Source: Clostridia bacterium (lineage in GTDB: Bacteria > Bacillota > Clostridia > Christensenellales > HGM11417). Taken from it: a stretch of DNA of 6,046 nucleotides. Both the position numbers and the translations under genes were made by a program. Below the pieces are notes generated by a model, which saw only the letters and a program-made list of their open reading frames with translations, searched no databases and was not told the DNA's origin. The stretch spans positions 1 through 6,046 of the forward strand of contig JAFQWR010000149.1 in NCBI GenBank assembly GCA_017407365.1, read 5' to 3'. Positions 5,705-6,046 of the stretch are shown in pieces (within the stretch, counting starts at the first letter, position 1; every line of letters begins with the position of its first letter).

Positions 5705-6046
5705 TTCAGTTGAACGGCGTTTTTAAGGCGTTTGGGGAAGAGGTTGTGTTAAACGGTGTTTCCCTGCGCTTTGAAGAGGGAAAAATAACCGCGCTTCTCG
5801 GTGAGTCGGGGGTAGGAAAAAGCACGCTTTTGCAGGCAATTGCCAATCTTACGGAATACGGTGGCAGTATCGAAAACGGACCGGAGCGCATCTCCTATCT
5901 GTTTCAGGATAGCCGCCTTTTGCCCAATCTTACCGTGCGGCAGAATCTTGATTTTGTGCTTAAAGGTGTGATGCCCGATAGGGAGGAGAGGAGCAGGCGC
6001 ATCACCGATATGCTGAAGGAGGTAGAGCTTCTTGCGGCAGAAAACA
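5701..6046 (+). CDS. ABC transporter ATP-binding protein, N-terminal part (cut by window end)
   Basis: 115 codons are present and the frame stays open to the last base, so the gene continues past the window. The Walker A motif GESGVGKST is at 34-42, after a typical N-terminal strand region (VVLNGVSLRFEEGKITALL). The Q-loop is YLFQDSRLLPNLTV with Gln at 69, and VRQNLDFVL follows, as in nitrate/sulfonate/taurine importers. The signature motif, Walker B and H-loop would lie beyond the window and are not seen. It powers the importer by binding and hydrolysing ATP at the cytoplasmic side of the permease. The start overlaps the permease stop by ATGA, so translation is probably coupled. Confidence 0.92.
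   Translation, partial: MIQLNGVFKAFGEEVVLNGVSLRFEEGKITALLGESGVGKSTLLQAIANLTEYGGSIENGPERISYLFQDSRLLPNLTVRQNLDFVLKGVMPDREERSRRITDMLKEVELLAAEN

Noticed and set aside
1..6046. Insertion sequences, CRISPR arrays, tRNA or rRNA genes, phage or attachment sites.
   Set aside because: No transposase, regular repeat array, tRNA-like fold or direct-repeat boundary was seen, and all genes are intact apart from the two cut by the window edges.

Overview
The window carries genes on the + strand only and comes from an endospore-forming, probably anaerobic Firmicute of the class Clostridia. Two things point there: an almost complete spoIIIA sporulation operon, and a TM1266-type small protein, a family named for its link to [FeFe]-hydrogenase systems. 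Base composition is moderate, not the very AT-rich style of Clostridium sensu stricto, which would suit an Oscillospiraceae-like gut lineage. That placement below class level is only a guess.

Region 1 (1-3374): the spoIIIA operon from the tail of spoIIIAB through spoIIIAC, AD, AE, AF, AG and AH. The products form the mother-cell half of the SpoIIIA-SpoIIQ feeding-tube or secretion-like channel that joins mother cell and forespore after engulfment. AB to AG are packed with overlaps or gaps of a few bases. spoIIIAH is set apart by 60 bp that hold its own good ribosome binding site and a close match to a sigma-E promoter. Its codon use also differs from that of spoIIIAG.

Region 2 (3375-3679): about 300 bp without a convincing protein gene. 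It holds a near-consensus sigma-A promoter with an extended -10, then about 190 bp that can fold into a long-range structured RNA, then a strong intrinsic terminator. One arm of the terminator can instead pair with the 5' part of the transcript. This is either a terminator/antiterminator leader for the downstream operon or a free small RNA with a 6S-like outline. I could not match it to a known class.

Region 3 (3680-6046): a TM1266-family putative regulator followed by a complete NitT/TauT/SsuABC-style ABC importer: lipoprotein binding protein, permease, and the first 115 residues of the ATPase, which is cut by the window end. The transporter genes overlap by ATGA and read as one operon. Only 27 bp separate the leader terminator from the TM1266 start, so the operon is probably transcribed through the leader. 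The transported substrate cannot be read from the sequence. The TM1266 gene suggests, by association only, a link to hydrogenase or redox metabolism.
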